DNA from: Cucumis sativus
Lineage: Eukaryota; Streptophyta; Magnoliopsida; Cucurbitales; Cucurbitaceae
Length of the DNA: 64,000 nt
NCBI RefSeq assembly: GCF_000004075.3
Contig: NC_026661.2
Coordinates: 18,194,307-18,258,306 of the forward strand
Direction: 5' to 3'
Positions 1 to 13,010 of the stretch are shown piece after piece. The first letter of the stretch is position 1; every line of letters starts with the position of its first letter. Below the pieces are notes generated by a model that did no database searches, was not told the DNA's origin, and saw only the letters and a program-made list of their open reading frames with translations. A program made the position numbers and the translations under genes.

Positions 1-10
1 AGAACCATAC

Positions 11-176
11 TTATCAAAGCTGGATTATAGTAATCGGTAGTTGATTTAGCATTCGCGAATGCCTCAAGCGAAAGGCCCTTCCCTCCCAACCGTTTAATAT
101 TATTGTGTTTATTGTTGTTCATGAATTTCGATTTGGAGCGATTGTTATGTTCGTGTTTTCCATTGGAATGCTTCAT
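11..176 (-). CDS. 5' exon of a probable rRNA-processing (FYV7/TAP26-like) protein, partial
   Basis: ATG at 176-174 opens a frame of 55 codons with no stop. It ends at a plausible donor (ATAA|GTATGG, exon end at 11), and the rest of the gene lies left of the window. The start is Lys/Asn/His-rich (MKHSNGKHEHNN). It then carries the segment GLSLEAFANAKS followed by YNPALI. From memory, that pattern introduces a basic helical domain in small plant nucleolar proteins related to yeast Fyv7, which act in pre-rRNA processing. The exon is too short for a whole-gene scan but reads as real coding sequence, because the codons are far less AT-rich than the flanks. The divergent tRNA-Leu is only about 130 bp upstream. 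The coding call is good; the family name is tentative because only 55 residues are visible. Confidence 0.6.
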
Positions 177-308
177 CGTTTGGACAGAGAGATTGAATGA
201 AAGTGAGAAGAATTAGGTCAGAAAACGAAGAAGTAGAATTGGTTTCAAATTATTATTTACACATTAAAAAGATTGATATGAAATAAAAAATAGAGAGTTG
301 AAAAAGAA

Positions 309-392
309 TGTCAGAAGTGGGATTTGAACCCACGCCCTCTCTCGAAGACCAGAACTTGAGTCTGGCGCCTTAGACCACTCGGCCATCCTGAC
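309..392 (-). tRNA. tRNA-Leu (anticodon CAA), intronless
   Basis: The reverse complement folds as a class II tRNA of 84 nt. The acceptor pairs GTCAGGA with TTCTGAC (one G-T), the D-arm A box is TGGCCGAGTGGTC, and the anticodon loop CTCAAGT is closed by CCAGA/TCTGG. A long variable arm and a perfect B box, GGTTCGAATCC, follow. The CCA end is not encoded, as expected for a nuclear gene. Five T residues (complement of 301-305) just past the 3' end serve as the RNA polymerase III terminator. Confidence 0.97.
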
Positions 393-2400
393 CTTTTGTG
401 AACATTGCTTTCTTATAAACATATTTGTATTATATATTAAAAAATAGCATAATTTCTTTTTAAAAAATTTAAAAGAATAATTCAAATATTCAATAACAAA
501 GACAATTTTAAAAAATAAAAAAAGTTATAAAACGTTAATAAATAAGACATCGAACATGTCATTTCAGCATGCCCTTCAAGGCATGTTTGAAGTGAACGCA
601 GACACATGCATAAACCACAACCACTAGAATGAATGAGTGAAAAGAATAGGTTAGGTGGGAATAACATTAATGATATTTACTTACAACTAACCATTTACTA
701 TGTCACACAAAAAAGAAGAAAAGACTTATAAAACTATACTATGGAAAATTAGTTGAACATATTGATGGCAGTTTCCATTAAATGTGTTTTTACCTTTAGT
801 GGGAAACCCTAAAGTCTAAATAAATGCATTATTAATAAAATGACAAACCATAGTTAATGAAAATGAGGAAAGTAGTTGGTTGTGTATGTTTTGGTTTTAA
901 CCACCCAAAGTTGTGTTAAATAATCCTAAACATCAACTTTTGATATGGCTAAACAAACCACAGAGTTGTTATAAGTTTGAAAGTAAACCGACTAAAATTT
1001 AGGTGCTAATTATAAACGATTACTTTCAAAAGTTTAGAGAGCAAAACGATCTTTTCGTATTCATCGTCTAAAGTCATGTTATAGTTCCATTGAGTTGTAT
1101 ATAACATGTGTTGATCTTGTGCTTACTTTCCTTTTAAAGTCTCTTGTAATATTGTTTTGTTTGTGTCTTTTTTTAAGCTATGAAATCTCGTATCTTTATT
1201 ACGAATGATATAATCAATACCTTATAGTTCTATCATAAACTTTTGAAATAATAATGTATAATAAATGTGTTATTAAGAATATATATTCATAATATAAAGT
1301 ATGATCTTTATTATAAGTAACATCCAGTTTACTTAGTACTTTTTATTTATGGGTCTCTATGACTATATTAATTCCTAAAAGATGAATTCCATACCTCTGA
1401 TTATGGGCAAAAATGATTGTATCGTTGTCATGTGGAGATGTTTTCTCCTTTTTCTCTTCATAAAGTAGATCCAAAGATATTTGTTTCTTTCTTAGTAGTT
1501 CCTCTATGACAACTTGATAAACTACTGTATATATTTATGAAGTAATATTTTGTAACTCTTTTCTCTTCTTGAAAAACATGTATGAGTTAAATTTTCGTTT
1601 TTTTTTGACAAAATAGGAAAGAATCAAATTTGAGATTAATAACACAAACTTGATGCGTGGTTGAACCATATAATTGATGTTAAAAATAAAGATGATGATA
1701 AGTATTTGTACATTAAAAGCATAGTTTATAATATATGATACATATGAATAGCAATTGCTTGTGAGGTTACCCATATGCACAAGGTTTTGGGTACCCACAA
1801 TAATGAGACACTTAACTTTCTTTTCTTCTTTCTTTATTTTTGTTGATGTGGCAATATATTGTTAAATAAAAACAAATGTAATAAATGATGAGGATTTAAA
1901 AGATAATTAATAAATGCAAATTAAATTAAAATAGTTCCAAACTAGAAAATGTGTTTGGGTTTGGAGAAAAATATTAAATATTGTGTAGTTTAGTTGGGAT
2001 GACAGATAAAACTTATTACACTATACAATGTTCATACTATTAATTCATGATTAAATATGAGACCAACAGAACTGCATTATTATTTCTAACTAAGGCAGTA
2101 GCATTTTTAGGCTAATAATTAATTACATAGTAGTATTTTCAAATCATTGTAAATATAGTAGTATCTACCACATTGATATAATTTATTTATTTGTGATAAA
2201 CTTTAGATTTATAGTTTATAATAATAACTTCTATAGCTAATAAACACCTATTATTGATAACTTTTGTTGTTGATAAACTGGTATTGGTGCTCCAGCCTAT
2301 CACTACAAATCTTGACAAATGGTATCTCAAACTTTTTGATTGTGTAATGGCTAACCAAAACACTGAGTTTGGGATTTTGAGTAGGAAGTATTATGTGTTG
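393..2400. other. Intergenic, no gene seen
   Basis: About 2 kb of AT-rich DNA between the tRNA and the CASP-like gene. I see only short chance reading frames and no tRNA, splice-supported exon or clear repeat. A TATATAAA at about 2404-2411 is a reasonable TATA box for the gene starting at 2615. Confidence 0.6.
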
Positions 2401-2614
2401 AGCTATATAAAAAATCGAAAGGAAAAAGGAAAAGAAAAGAAAAGAGAAAAACCCCACTGGTTGGCATTTATTTCAGTTTCTGAGGAATTAAATATGAGGA
2501 GTAAATACTTTGCCCCAACTCTCTGCTTTTCTAACCAACACACATTACCACACTTTGAATTCCTTTTTGTTCACTCCAAATGTTGAAAACCTACTGCTTC
2601 TTCTTGCTAAAACA

Positions 2615-4337
2615 ATGCAGCACAAAGAACCACCACCACCACCACCACCCCTAACATCCATGGCCATAGATGATAATGATGTTGTTGTTGGTGTGAGAAG
2701 CAATGTTAAAGTTATTCAAAGTGTTAGAACAAAATTAAGATGGCCTTTTGATGGGGTTGTTAGATTTTTGGGTCTTGCTTTTACTTTAATTGCTGCTATT
2801 GTTGTTGCTGTTGATAATGAATCTAAGATTATCTCTGTTACTCTTACCAAAGCTTTGCCTCCTATCCATTTTTATGCCTCTGCTAAGTGGCAATACATGT
2901 CTGCTTTCAAGTAAGCTTTCCTTTTCCCTTGTTCCTTCTGACTTTTTGACGAAATGCCTCAATGGAGTTCTTTTTTTTCTTTTTGGTGTTTCTACCAATT
3001 TGTTTACTTGATACCCTCCATGTATGCCTAAAACACAATAGTTTTTATGGTTTAAGGCTTCGTTTGAACCTTCAATCTTAAAAGGAGTTTTTTGCACACA
3101 TTAATTGCTGCTGATCTATGCTTATGTTAGACATAATATGGTTGAGCCTTTTGTTATGTTATCTTGACTTCTTTTATGGTTTGGAGTTGCTTTCCTTTTC
3201 GTAGTTGTTTGGTTTGTAGTTCTACATCATGACATTCTTTTAAGAGTGATGATACTTACCTAGTTACTTGATTTGTTAGACTTTCTAAGTACTTAAAGTG
3301 GTTTTTATTTGTTATATAGTTTCTTTAACATTTTGAAATTCTTTTCTTTTCACTTTGGTTTGGCGTTTATGGTTGAGACTTTAATTATTTCCTTCTAAAT
3401 ATCCAAAACACAATACTTTTACATTTTGAAACTCCTTTTCACTTTATTTTTTAGTACAACATATGAGTATATAGATTTAAACCTCCTACTTCCCAGGAAG
3501 AATTACATATTCATTACTGATGATGATAAGTATATACACAATCTGAGTTGAGTTTTATGATTTTCTTATAAATATCCTCTACAAATGCCTATAACAGAAT
3601 TGCTGTCTTTTTACGATTATTTGGTTTGTAGTTTAGCATTATAACATTCTACTAAGAATAATACTTACCGACTTGCTTCGTTAGTAGAAAATTCATATCG
3701 AGACCACCTATTACAATATATTATACAATACAGGTTTGTTTGGAATGACTTATAAGTGTGTAAGAGTAAGAAGTGCTTTAAAATACTTAGAATCTATGTG
3801 TTGTATGGTTTCTATAATGTTTTAAAATTGTTTTCTTCACTTTTGTTTGATTGATAGTCGAGCCTTTATTATTTTCTTCGAACTACCTCTACAAATGCCT
3901 ACAAAATATTTTGTCTTGTTAAAATCTCATTTAGATTTAGCTGTCTTTTCACTTTTCGATCTTTTTGTTGTCGAGCCTCATATTTTCTTTCGGTTAGGTA
4001 CTTTGTCGTGTCGAATTGCATCGCATGTGGATATGCTGCAGTATCATTGGTGTACTCAATGACGACCAAGGGTTACAAAGACGATCCAACGAGATCCATG
4101 TTGCTGATATCCCTTGATCTGATTATGGTGGGTCTATTGTTCTCAGCCGATGGGGCAGCTGCGGCCATTGGAGTCATTGGTCGGGATGGAAACTCACATA
4201 TGCATTGGATAAAAGTCTGTGGTTTCTTTGAAGGTTATTGTCATCACTTCACAGCTGCACTTGTAATCTCCATTGCTGGTTCTGTCATGTTTCTTTGTTT
4301 GGTTGTGCTTTCTGTTCTTAAACTTTACAAGAATTGA
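2615..4337 (+). CDS. CASP-like membrane protein (CASPL1-type)
   Basis: Two exons, 2615-2910 and 3998-4337, joined at TTCAA|GTAAGC and TTAG|GTACTT, give 211 residues, a normal CASPL length. The N-terminus is cytosolic with a polyproline run (residues 6-12). Four hydrophobic helices lie at about 48-66, 100-120, 130-153 and 185-207. The family hallmarks are present: an Arg in helix 1 (about R50) and an Asp in helix 3 (SLDLIMVGLL). The second external loop carries GNSHMHW and two Cys. The family includes the Casparian-strip membrane proteins, which form plasma-membrane scaffolds guiding local wall deposition. Group 1 members are expressed in many tissues and mostly lack a defined role. The junction restores the family motif YFVVSNCIACGYA. 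The 1,087-bp intron holds only weak reading frames. The gene converges on the RING gene downstream. Confidence 0.9.
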
Positions 4338-5754
4338 AATTAGGAGATTGAATGCTTTTGTTTTGTTGGTAGGGAGTTATTGGATTTGGATTCAAACTAG
4401 AGTGCAAAGAATTGTATGGTTTAAAAGTAAATATACTCCTTTTGGCTGGTTGGTGCATTTCATTAATTGCTGTTATAACAATATACCTAGCATTTCCACC
4501 TACACCTATGCAATGTTTATGCTGATCTATTAGAACTTGTCATGCCCTGAAAGATACTCAATTAACATACGAGCGTGTTAGTAATTACAAGGTACGTATT
4601 TCGATCATCCTCCAACCATTAACTATACTTAAAAAAAGAAAACAGAAATGATCAAAATAAGTACAACTCAAATGATATGAAACTTGTACTTTCCTTCATT
4701 ATCATCATAATCACCATTCATACTACTTTTATTCCCTTTCATATTTGTTAGGTCTGATTTTGACTAAATTTTCTCCAAACTCGATCCCTCAATAAAAGTG
4801 AACAAATAAATAAAACATTATGTGAGGGGTGGCGAGTAAAATTTTTGGTCACCAGTACATGTGGGTGCAAACCTCATGGTAAATATAGAACACACTGAAT
4901 ATGTTGGTTTGTTAGTGAATTGGCTATTGCATATATTTTTAGGTTAAAATGGTATTAAAAAGAAAATGAAATTTAGCGATGGGTGTATTTATACTTCAAT
5001 AAATGAATTGTTTGACTAAGAATAAAAAATAAAGACTTCCAAATAGTTTTGTTTTGATTCCCCCTTCAAACCTACTCATCATAATTGCATCCAACCATAC
5101 ATGAAAGATTGCGAAGTTTCAAGAATTTATTTCCCCATGAGAATACAACACACACTAGCCTACAAACCATACCATAAACAAACGTTAATTATCATTCCAA
5201 AAGATCAATAGTTTAATTTTCCATCAATACAATAGTTGAAGTTAATAAATGAATGAAACTTAACGTGTTTGAGAGGGCTCAAAACTCCCCACTCTAGTAC
5301 CTAACCAAAATGATGACGACTTACTATTGTTCGTGTACCCCTCATACAGTACTAGACATGTATGGCACGGCCCACGACTTATTATTGGTAGCACGTTGTC
5401 CTACTTTACTAAATGTAAAATCTTATTACACTTGAAATTCAAGTATTCAAACAAGGATTTGAGATTCATGTAAAATTCATTTCTGTATAATGTATCTAAT
5501 ATGATATATAAACATTCAAGATGAATGCTAAATTTTACAATGAAAAAAGAAAATGACATTTCCTATAGAAGTTCGCACTACTTTACTAAATGTGTCTGAA
5601 ATCATAGGTATAAAACAAATCACAGTCAGCCTCTGAACAAAACAGGGCGACTTCCTAAATGGATGAAATGGCTCTAATAATCAAACGTTCAGCAAATTCT
5701 AATTCCAATTGTTGAGATTAAGAGAGCCCCACATTTCTTGGGTACCTTTAGTTT
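4338..5754. other. Convergent intergenic region
   Basis: This holds the 3' ends of the CASP-like gene (+) and the RING gene (-). It is AT-rich with no further reading frame I can support. The RING gene's 3' UTR probably occupies the rightmost few hundred bases. Confidence 0.5.
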
Positions 5755-8700
5755 TCATTGACGTCCTCCGGAAGAAGTCCTCCAAGTATTGAATGAATTG
5801 CACTGACTGCATTTGTGTCCCAAAATGTGAAAACGAACTTTGCTAATATGGCTGCAATCGTTGCAGTGGACTGATACCTGTTTAACACAGTAGTTGGTTA
5901 AGTTAGAAGAATTCTGACATGCAGTGTGTTGGAAGACAGCAAATTAGCTTGTGGTAATTGAAACGTGTATAGAAGCAACTACCTCGTGGCTGTACTCCTC
6001 AGGCATCGGTGTGCACTCGATCTAGATAAGATAGAAACAATATTCAAATTTAAGACAACATAAGAGATCTATGGTAAAGAAAATGTAATCAAGAAAAAGA
6101 AACTTGAACCATTTTTTACTCGTGGTTTTCATATTTCCTATCTAAACATTTGCATATTTGGCCAATTTCCGAAAACAAAAATAAGTTTTTGAAAACCTTT
6201 TTTTCCTCCAATTTTTGGCTTTGATTTTGAACACTCATAAAATGAAAACTAGAAAACATATAAACTAATAAGTAATAAATGAAAATCATGTTTTTAGACT
6301 TAATTTTAAAAAACTATATAGGTGTCAAACAGAGATTTAAAAATTTCAACATCAGACTATGACACAAGAAACATGTCAGATTTCGTACATATCAATTCCA
6401 CTTGGTAACCCATAAGGTTAAGTACCCAATGAAATCGATTTTACCATAAAATATCAACCGGTCAACAGGTAATGGGCAAATAGGAATTTTAATTCAAGTA
6501 GATAAAGACATATGTAGAGTATTAGTTTGCAACAGAACATATATAACTCTCATGGACTGATCTTTCTTCTTTCATCTTTATTATACAAGTTAATGCATCC
6601 TTATTCCTCTCCACTAACTTTAAACATAACTAAAGCCTTGAATATACACGCATTTCTTAACACTGTCTCTTCATGGAATCACTCCACGAAGAATTCTATT
6701 AAGATAATAAGTCTACAACCACCAATTTTCTAAGAATCAGCCCAATCCATGCAATCATACATCATGACAAAGAAAGAAACAGAAGATCAGTCAGGAGGTT
6801 AAAGAGTGAGTGCATTATGCAATGTTACAATGATAATAGATCCTAATTTCTTAGGTAACTAAAATTTAGGTGAAGCCACCTGTTCTAGCATGTTCACTAA
6901 TTAAGGAAACCTCTACAAGAATTAAAACACCAGTTCGTCTAATTGCCTTCTTAATATCGTTTTTTATCATGCCTAAACTAAGATGTTACACACCTCCATT
7001 TTCAGCAATGCCCAGCTCGCAGACATGTCCACAACTGTTTTCAAGCAGATTGGACAACGGTATCTGAGAGACAGATAGTACTACATTAAAATAAGAGAAC
7101 TGGAAATGTCGATGTAATTCAAAACAGAAAACTAGTTTGGTAAAATACAATGGATATAATAGAAAATAGAGTTGTATTAAGTAGATTCAAAGTTCATAGA
7201 AATATGTTTAATAGTAGATTCAGAAATTGGATTTTGAAGCAAGTGTTGGATTACTGATTCATTGATTCCATCTCACTGAAGCACTCCCAATGTATAGTGT
7301 GACCACAAGGCATAACAGTTGTGTCTTTTATTGAGTCAAAAAGAAACTGCAAGCATCAGTAAAATTGTTAGAAGAGAACAATTTAGATTATACCTCCCAG
7401 AGTAAATATGTATTCTAGAAGTACAAACCTCCCAACAGATAGGGCAATAACTTTTCATTGAGTTCTCAACACATTTGTGGTTATCACGCAAAGGAGTAGA
7501 ATAGCAAGATCCTGTAATCATAAAAACAAAATGTTAATCTCTCTATCCATTAAAAACAGGGGAAAATAGACCCTAACGGCATGTTTGTTTCACATGCTTT
7601 GCTATGAGTTTTCAGGCATTTAATATCCTTATTTGTTTTACAGAATTCATTTTCTAAAACTCATGTTCCTATACCCATTTGACATGAGTCTTTTAATACC
7701 CTACAATAAAACCTAATAAACTAATGAATCAATACCAATTTGATTTTTTGTGAGACGTATATCAATTTGAATTAATTGTTAAATATTAACATATAATTCC
7801 TATTCAATAAATTTCAACTACACATATGCAATTGATATTTTATATCATCTTAGATTCTTAACTATTTAATATCAAATTTTATTATTAATTATTAATATTC
7901 TAATTGATTTTATACTCATTAATTTTAGACCATTTAATAATCAATATTACATTCAATTAGTGTTCGATGTAAAAATTTCATTTATTTATATTTTAACTGA
8001 TTAAATAATTAATTAATACAACAGTATATTTAATAATACAAAATTTAGTTCATGCCTACATGGATGGTTTTTTTACATCTAATCAAGTAATTATTTCATT
8101 TTAGTTTACTGCAAATACAAAATTTGTAAAACAAACATAGATATTTAACTCCTAGACATTAAACATCACATAAGTACATTAATTATCTCATATATCTAAA
8201 ATCCTGGACATTTACTACTAATACTCATGAAACAATACATGCGATCTAAACGAGGGTTGTAAAAAGCAATGGTTTAGTTGTACAGATATCACAAGTAAAA
8301 ATCTAATGGAAATTGCATAGGGTGCATGGGCAATATGATTTCAATTCATCTGAATGGTTTATTTATTCAATCGTTATTTCAATCTCAATTAACCAAAAAT
8401 ATTCTTCTGCTACATTTACTTCAAACAGCAAGTAATAACCCAATACTAATTTCTAATGAACCATCAAGAGAGTTAAGTAACATACCACATCTTTCACAGT
8501 GAAAGAAATTCTCACGACCACCAACCCTGAAAAATCATATAACAACAAACACTTATTTTGAGAAACTTAACACAGAAAGCTGAGTTTACATTAGAATTAG
8601 AACAGGAAAAGTGCACACTACTAACCTACAGATACCACACGCATCACAATGAAACTGTTTCTTCTCGGTCTGCATTTATAGCAAAAACTATTAGCATCTA

Positions 8701-9567
8701 AGGTAACAAAAACCATTCAGCTCAACATTTAAGATATGAAAATTAGTTCTTAAAGAAAGCAAAATAGATCCAAGAAAAGAAAGAAGTAATGGGATTGACT
8801 TCTCATACATTGTCATCATAGAATTTGCAGATGTCGCAAAAGTATTCTCCCATATTAACATTACACTTGCGACAAACCTTAGCAACCTAAAACACACCAA
8901 ATTCAAACGCTCAAGAGTATATAACGCAATGAATTGAAATAAATCCCCCATAAAAATTTAAAAAAAAGCCCTCAAACCTCTTGTTCTGTGTTGCAAATCA
9001 AGCAAACCACCTAAAGGATCAAACTTCAACAAAATTAATCAAACCCCATCACAATATATTATTTACAAAATGTAATACTATTAAAAAAAATCAGTAGAGC
9101 AGCGTACAAACAGACTTGTCTAATATCCTGGCGAACAAGTTCATGGCGGTCCTTGGGATTGCTCAGCGAGGTCTAAAATCAACAAAAGTTTCAGAAAATC
9201 ACAATTACTGAAAGCTCCATTTTAACAACATATGGAAAAACATAACCCTCATACAATATAAATCTCTGAGAAACAAACGCACGCAAGGAAAAAGACATAG
9301 AGAGAGGGGAGGAAAAGACCATGGCCTCGTTGTGGCAGTGGCGACAGGTGAAGATTCGGTCGCAGCATGGAGCACGGATTTTGCATCGTCTCCTGTAATG
9401 CTCGCATCTAATTGAAATCGAAAAGAAGTTACAGGTGAAGGTAGAAATGAAGAAGAAGAGGAAGAAAAAGGAAAAAGGAAAAAGGAAAGAGATTGATACC
9501 CATATTGCAATTTCCCGAAATCTTGTTTGAGGCCGGATTGGGGCAGAGGGAAGTGTTCTTCTTCCAT
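5755..9567 (-). CDS. CHY-zinc-finger and RING E3 ubiquitin ligase (RCHY1/CHYR family)
   Basis: Twelve exons join in phase to 816 nt, 271 residues: 9500-9567, 9320-9407, 9116-9172, 8978-9010, 8809-8886, 8626-8669, 8486-8526, 7429-7511, 7255-7346, 6994-7063, 5983-6021 and 5755-5877. The order is a CHY zinc finger from C24 ([15 protein letters not shown]) with CRHCHNEA, a CTCHY-type finger ([10 protein letters not shown] to CERCG), a RING-H2 and a C-terminal zinc ribbon (C236-x2-C239, C254-x2-C257). The RING-H2 ligands are C159, C162, C178, H180, H183, C186, C198 and C201, all present. The family binds E2 enzymes and ubiquitinates regulators in ABA, drought and defence signalling (CHYR1, MIEL1). 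The [15 protein letters not shown] and [12 protein letters not shown] segments look closest to the Arabidopsis At3g62970 type, from memory. The TGC|AG-type acceptors are good; the exon 2 donor (ATG|GTCTTT) is weak but forced by phase. A MITE-like insert sits in intron 7. Confidence 0.93.
7579..8242. mobile_element. MITE-like insertion in intron 7 of the RING gene
   Basis: The two ends of an AT-rich 660-bp block are imperfect inverted repeats. The left end reads GCATGTTTGTTTCA and the complement of the right end reads GCATGTATTGTTTCA. The flanks carry similar short CTAAC/CTAAAC sequence, which could be a target duplication. No coding sequence is inside. It would be a non-autonomous DNA transposon; the superfamily is not resolvable by eye. 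Confidence 0.35.
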
Positions 9568-11109
9568 TGGAGATCGTCTCCCTGTTCGAGTTATTCGGTA
9601 ATACAGAACACAACTGCAAATTCTTGTATTAACAGAATATTTATTTTACAATTCATTTTTAAGGACTAAATAAAAGCCTATTTTCGAATATAGAAAATAA
9701 ATTCCTTTTAACTCATTTCAAGTTTTCTTTCTTCTTTTTCTATTATTTGTATCATCCACAAAAATTGCTAAATAAAAATTAAGAAAAATATTAAATTTTT
9801 AATAATAATAAAAAAGAAGATAATTTATAGTACCACCCAAATTAATTTAAATCTTGAATTTATGATTTTATTTATTTATAAATGGTAGGGACAGAATCAT
9901 AAATTCTATTATATTTTTCACAATTTTATACTTTACCATAAATTTTTAATTTATAAATATTAAATTTATTCCATTCTTCATTGGTCAAATTATAAATATT
10001 AAAAAATACCTTATAATTTATTTTGGACAAAAACAATCACCATTTTATCTAAAAAATATTCTTAAGCTCTTTTCAAGTACACACTATATGATGAAAAAAC
10101 AGTGGTGGGTGGATTGTCAAGTACACATCAATATTCATTTTTCTTTTTTAAGAAAATGAAGAAAGTTCTAATCAATTTAATATGAAATAATTTTGTCACA
10201 TTATAAGATGACTTTTTCTATAATTTTTTTTTTTTTTGTTTTCATAATTGAATAAAATAGAAAATCACAAGAAGCAGCCATTGCAAAGTTGTAAGGTTTT
10301 GCCATTAAAAAGGATTTGACTTTGAAAAATGAATATAACTTTTTCACTCTTTTTGAATAGCCAATAACACCAATTAATTTAAATTTTATTCTTTCTTGTT
10401 TTGTAAAAGAAGAAAAATATAGATAATAATTGAAAAGTAAAAAAAAAATTAAAAATTAAAATATTGTTGTGGGTATCATTCTTTTTCAACCATTCTTATT
10501 TAAAAAATTTCAAAATTTCAAATGTGTAATTACTTTTAAGTTTCACATCTTTTCACGCTTTATTCCTATTCCTTTTTAATTACTTTTGTATAGTTAAAAA
10601 AAATCAAAATTTATTGATTTGAAAAAATATCAATTTATACTCTAAGTTTGAGGTCGTATAAAATTAAAATTTCAAAATTAATAAGCAGTTTAAACTTTTC
10701 ATAATTATATCAATTTACAATATTCTTCCGATTAAATTAGACTAATATCATACTCCTTGAAATTTTAGTTAATTAAATGTTTAGATTTTTATAAGCGAAT
10801 AGTTTACAAATTTAATTGCCATTATCTTTAAAAAGCATGGATGGACTAATTTTCAAACACGTGTATACTTCTTTAAATATTAAATAAAATTTTCCTAAGA
10901 GTATAAATTTATTGATTTTCGAAAGATTAAAAGCTTAATTAATTTATTTTCCAAACATAATATATTACAACAAAGTAAATCAATACACTTAAGAGAGTTA
11001 AGGTTTAAATCGATACATACATTTTATTGATTTTCTTTTTCCCTTTGAATCACGCTAAATACACACCACAGAAAAAGAAACAAATAAGAGTCGGAAGTTT
11101 ACACAATAT
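9568..11109. other. AT-rich intergenic DNA between the RING gene and the peptide array
   Basis: It includes the RING gene promoter near 9570-9650 and then about 1.4 kb of A/T-rich sequence with homopolymer runs. I see no gene, RNA or recognisable element. Confidence 0.5.
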
Positions 11110-11454
11110 TCACAAGAACAATCCCAAGAAAATGCAGATACACAACATAGATCCAACCTCAAGGGACGCTACTGGGCTTGGCCGATTCGCTGCCGATTTA
11201 TGATGGTTGCCGTTGCTGCTGCTGACTAGTATTGGTCCACTCCGCCGCTTTCTTATATCTTTGATGTGAAGCTTATTCGACTTCCTAATTTGGTAGGAGG
11301 AGTACTCAACACTGCCATCCACAATCCGATGCGCAGCCGTGTTCAAGATGGTCCGGTGAGGAATTCCGGTAAGAGAATGGGAAGTGAGTAGGGATTCGGA
11401 GAAGAAGAAAAGAGCCAAGAAAGCTATGGAAAGTAGAGGTCTAATGGCAGCCAT
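11110..11454 (-). CDS. Small secreted peptide precursor 1 of the array (ANR-tail family)
   Basis: Intronless, 114 residues, ATG at 11454-11452. Residues 1-26 form a signal peptide (MAAIRPLLSIAFLALFFFSE). The middle is basic and variable, with HRTILNTAAHRIVDG aligning to the R-N-x-L-Q block of the other members and a dibasic RKRR. The C-terminus is KSAANRPSP followed by a hydrophobic stretch ending at the stop. The N-terminus is nearly identical to the gene at 19575, so those two form a subtype at either end of the array. I do not recognise a named family. Signal peptide, small size and terminal hydrophobic tail suggest a secreted precursor that is GPI-anchored or membrane-held. Here Pro follows Asn-Arg where most members have Ser, a poor residue if Asn is an anchor site. 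Confidence 0.72.
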   Translation of the reverse strand: MAAIRPLLSIAFLALFFFSESLLTSHSLTGIPHRTILNTAAHRIVDGSVEYSSYQIRKSNKLHIKDIRKRRSGPILVSSSNGNHHKSAANRPSPVASLEVGSMLCICIFLGLFL

Positions 11455-12424
11455 TTGGAAAATTGAGTTAGTTTCTGTCTTTTCTTAACTATTATTTTAA
11501 TTTTAAGCTCTTCATTCATCCACCAACCATTTTCTTCTTATCTTATCTTTTGTTATTATGTTTTGCTATACTTCAATCGTTACTTAGCTTAGACTCAAAC
11601 GAAAAAGATATGAATTGAGATTAATTCACGTGTTGTAAAGATAGTCAAATATTCAAATATATCTTCGAGTGGGTCAATCAAAGCAAGTTAATCATGCAGT
11701 TTTGCAGAAAGGGGGATAGATCAGACCCAGTTGAACTTGGTTAGGGCATCTTTCAACTTTGAGAGAGACATCATCTTTTGACATTATTATATATTGTACG
11801 TCATTGCACATATCTATAAGGAAGGACGTGTCTTATAATAGATCCACCCAGAACCATCTCAAAGGGTAATTAGTGAAGAATATTCAACTCGCTCTTATTA
11901 GTATTCAAGCTGAAACGTAATCGACTTGACACAATCACTAGAAATTAAACTCCCACGCTAACACTCTCCCATCCTTTCCATGTGATTACTCAAAGATTTT
12001 TGGGCAATGGTCATCATGGCTGACTTGTGTTTTGTCTCCTCTTTCTATTAATCTTTTTGGATTTTGATCAAACAGTGGTGGAATTAAACAAATGTTTGAG
12101 AGTTAACATATATGTTTCCTAAAGTAAATTTATATACAACAATTTGAATAAACATGATTGGTTTAAACATATATGTTCTCAATTAAAAAGGTTTCACATA
12201 CTGTTAAACTCTAAAAAGAAATTGTAAGCATAAAATTTGAATATTTCTTGCTGACCTATATATAAAAACATAAACCCTAAATTCATAGGGTACATCACCT
12301 TTAGAAGAAGTAACTAAAAACAATACAAAGACATAGCAATAAATAAAATCCAATATATTTTCATTAGAAAAACTAAGAAAAAAAACAATAATCTGCACTA
12401 ACCAACCATAAACAATAATAGAGA

Positions 12425-12593
12425 GACCTAACAAAGGACGTTCGACCATCAGCTTGACGATCTATCAACTAAATGAGATCTTGGTGAAATTTTTTTTAGA
12501 GTCAGAAGCTCTATTGTGAACCATAACAGAAGAAGTGAGTAGAGTAATAGATAACAAGATCAAAAGAGAAACTAAAGTTTAGAGGGAAGCCAT
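12425..12593 (-). pseudogene. Broken copy of the secreted-peptide family
   Basis: The ATG at 12593-12591 begins ATGGCTTCCCTC as in the intact gene at 15639, but the fifth codon is TAA. Beyond it the same frame still reads TLVSLLILLSITLLTSSVMV, clearly the family signal peptide. Two further in-frame stops follow before a decayed match to the ADGR-type middle. The Ala-Asn-Arg tail is gone. A copy of the shared upstream module lies at 12886-13010, about 300 bp upstream, farther than in intact copies. This is a dead member of the host gene family. Confidence 0.65.
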
Positions 12594-12885
12594 TTGAATT
12601 TGAGCAATATAGTTAATTAGTGAAAAGAAATTGAAGAATGGTGGTAGATAAATTATATTAAATTTTCCTCCACTCGTTTGGATCGGTTGATGATTTAAGA
12701 TGATATAAGAGCAAATGGTTCAGAAAGTTACTGTATAACTATCGATAATAGACTTCTATGGTCCAATATTTGCAATATAGTATAAACTTTTGTCAATCAA
12801 TCATTGATTTGTCATATATGTTGATATTTTGAGTCTAATTGTTATATTTGCAACCATCTCTGAGATGAACTTGAGTCGAGCTTTG

Positions 12886-13010
12886 TTTGACCATGGAATC
12901 CGTTGTCGAGCAAGTCCTGAAAAGAAATATTCTATTTTCAATTTCCACTCAAATAAGGCGTGTACATGAAATTAATTGGGTTTTGTGGGCCTAATCATAA
13001 TTAAGTGAAA
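12886..13010. repeat. Upstream module copy 1
   Basis: Starts TTTGACCATGGAATCCG and continues with GTCGAGCAAGTCC, a run similar to AAAGAAATATTC, and GTGGGCCTAATC. It is nearly the same as copy 4 (15047) over about 230 bp including the AT-rich follow-on. It belongs to the broken gene at 12.5 kb. Confidence 0.7.

Noticed and set aside
9205-9490. Long open frames across the first intron of the RING gene
   Set aside because: The CEHYRRRC and QYG blocks join only by splicing. The intervening frame is purine/pyrimidine-rich intron.
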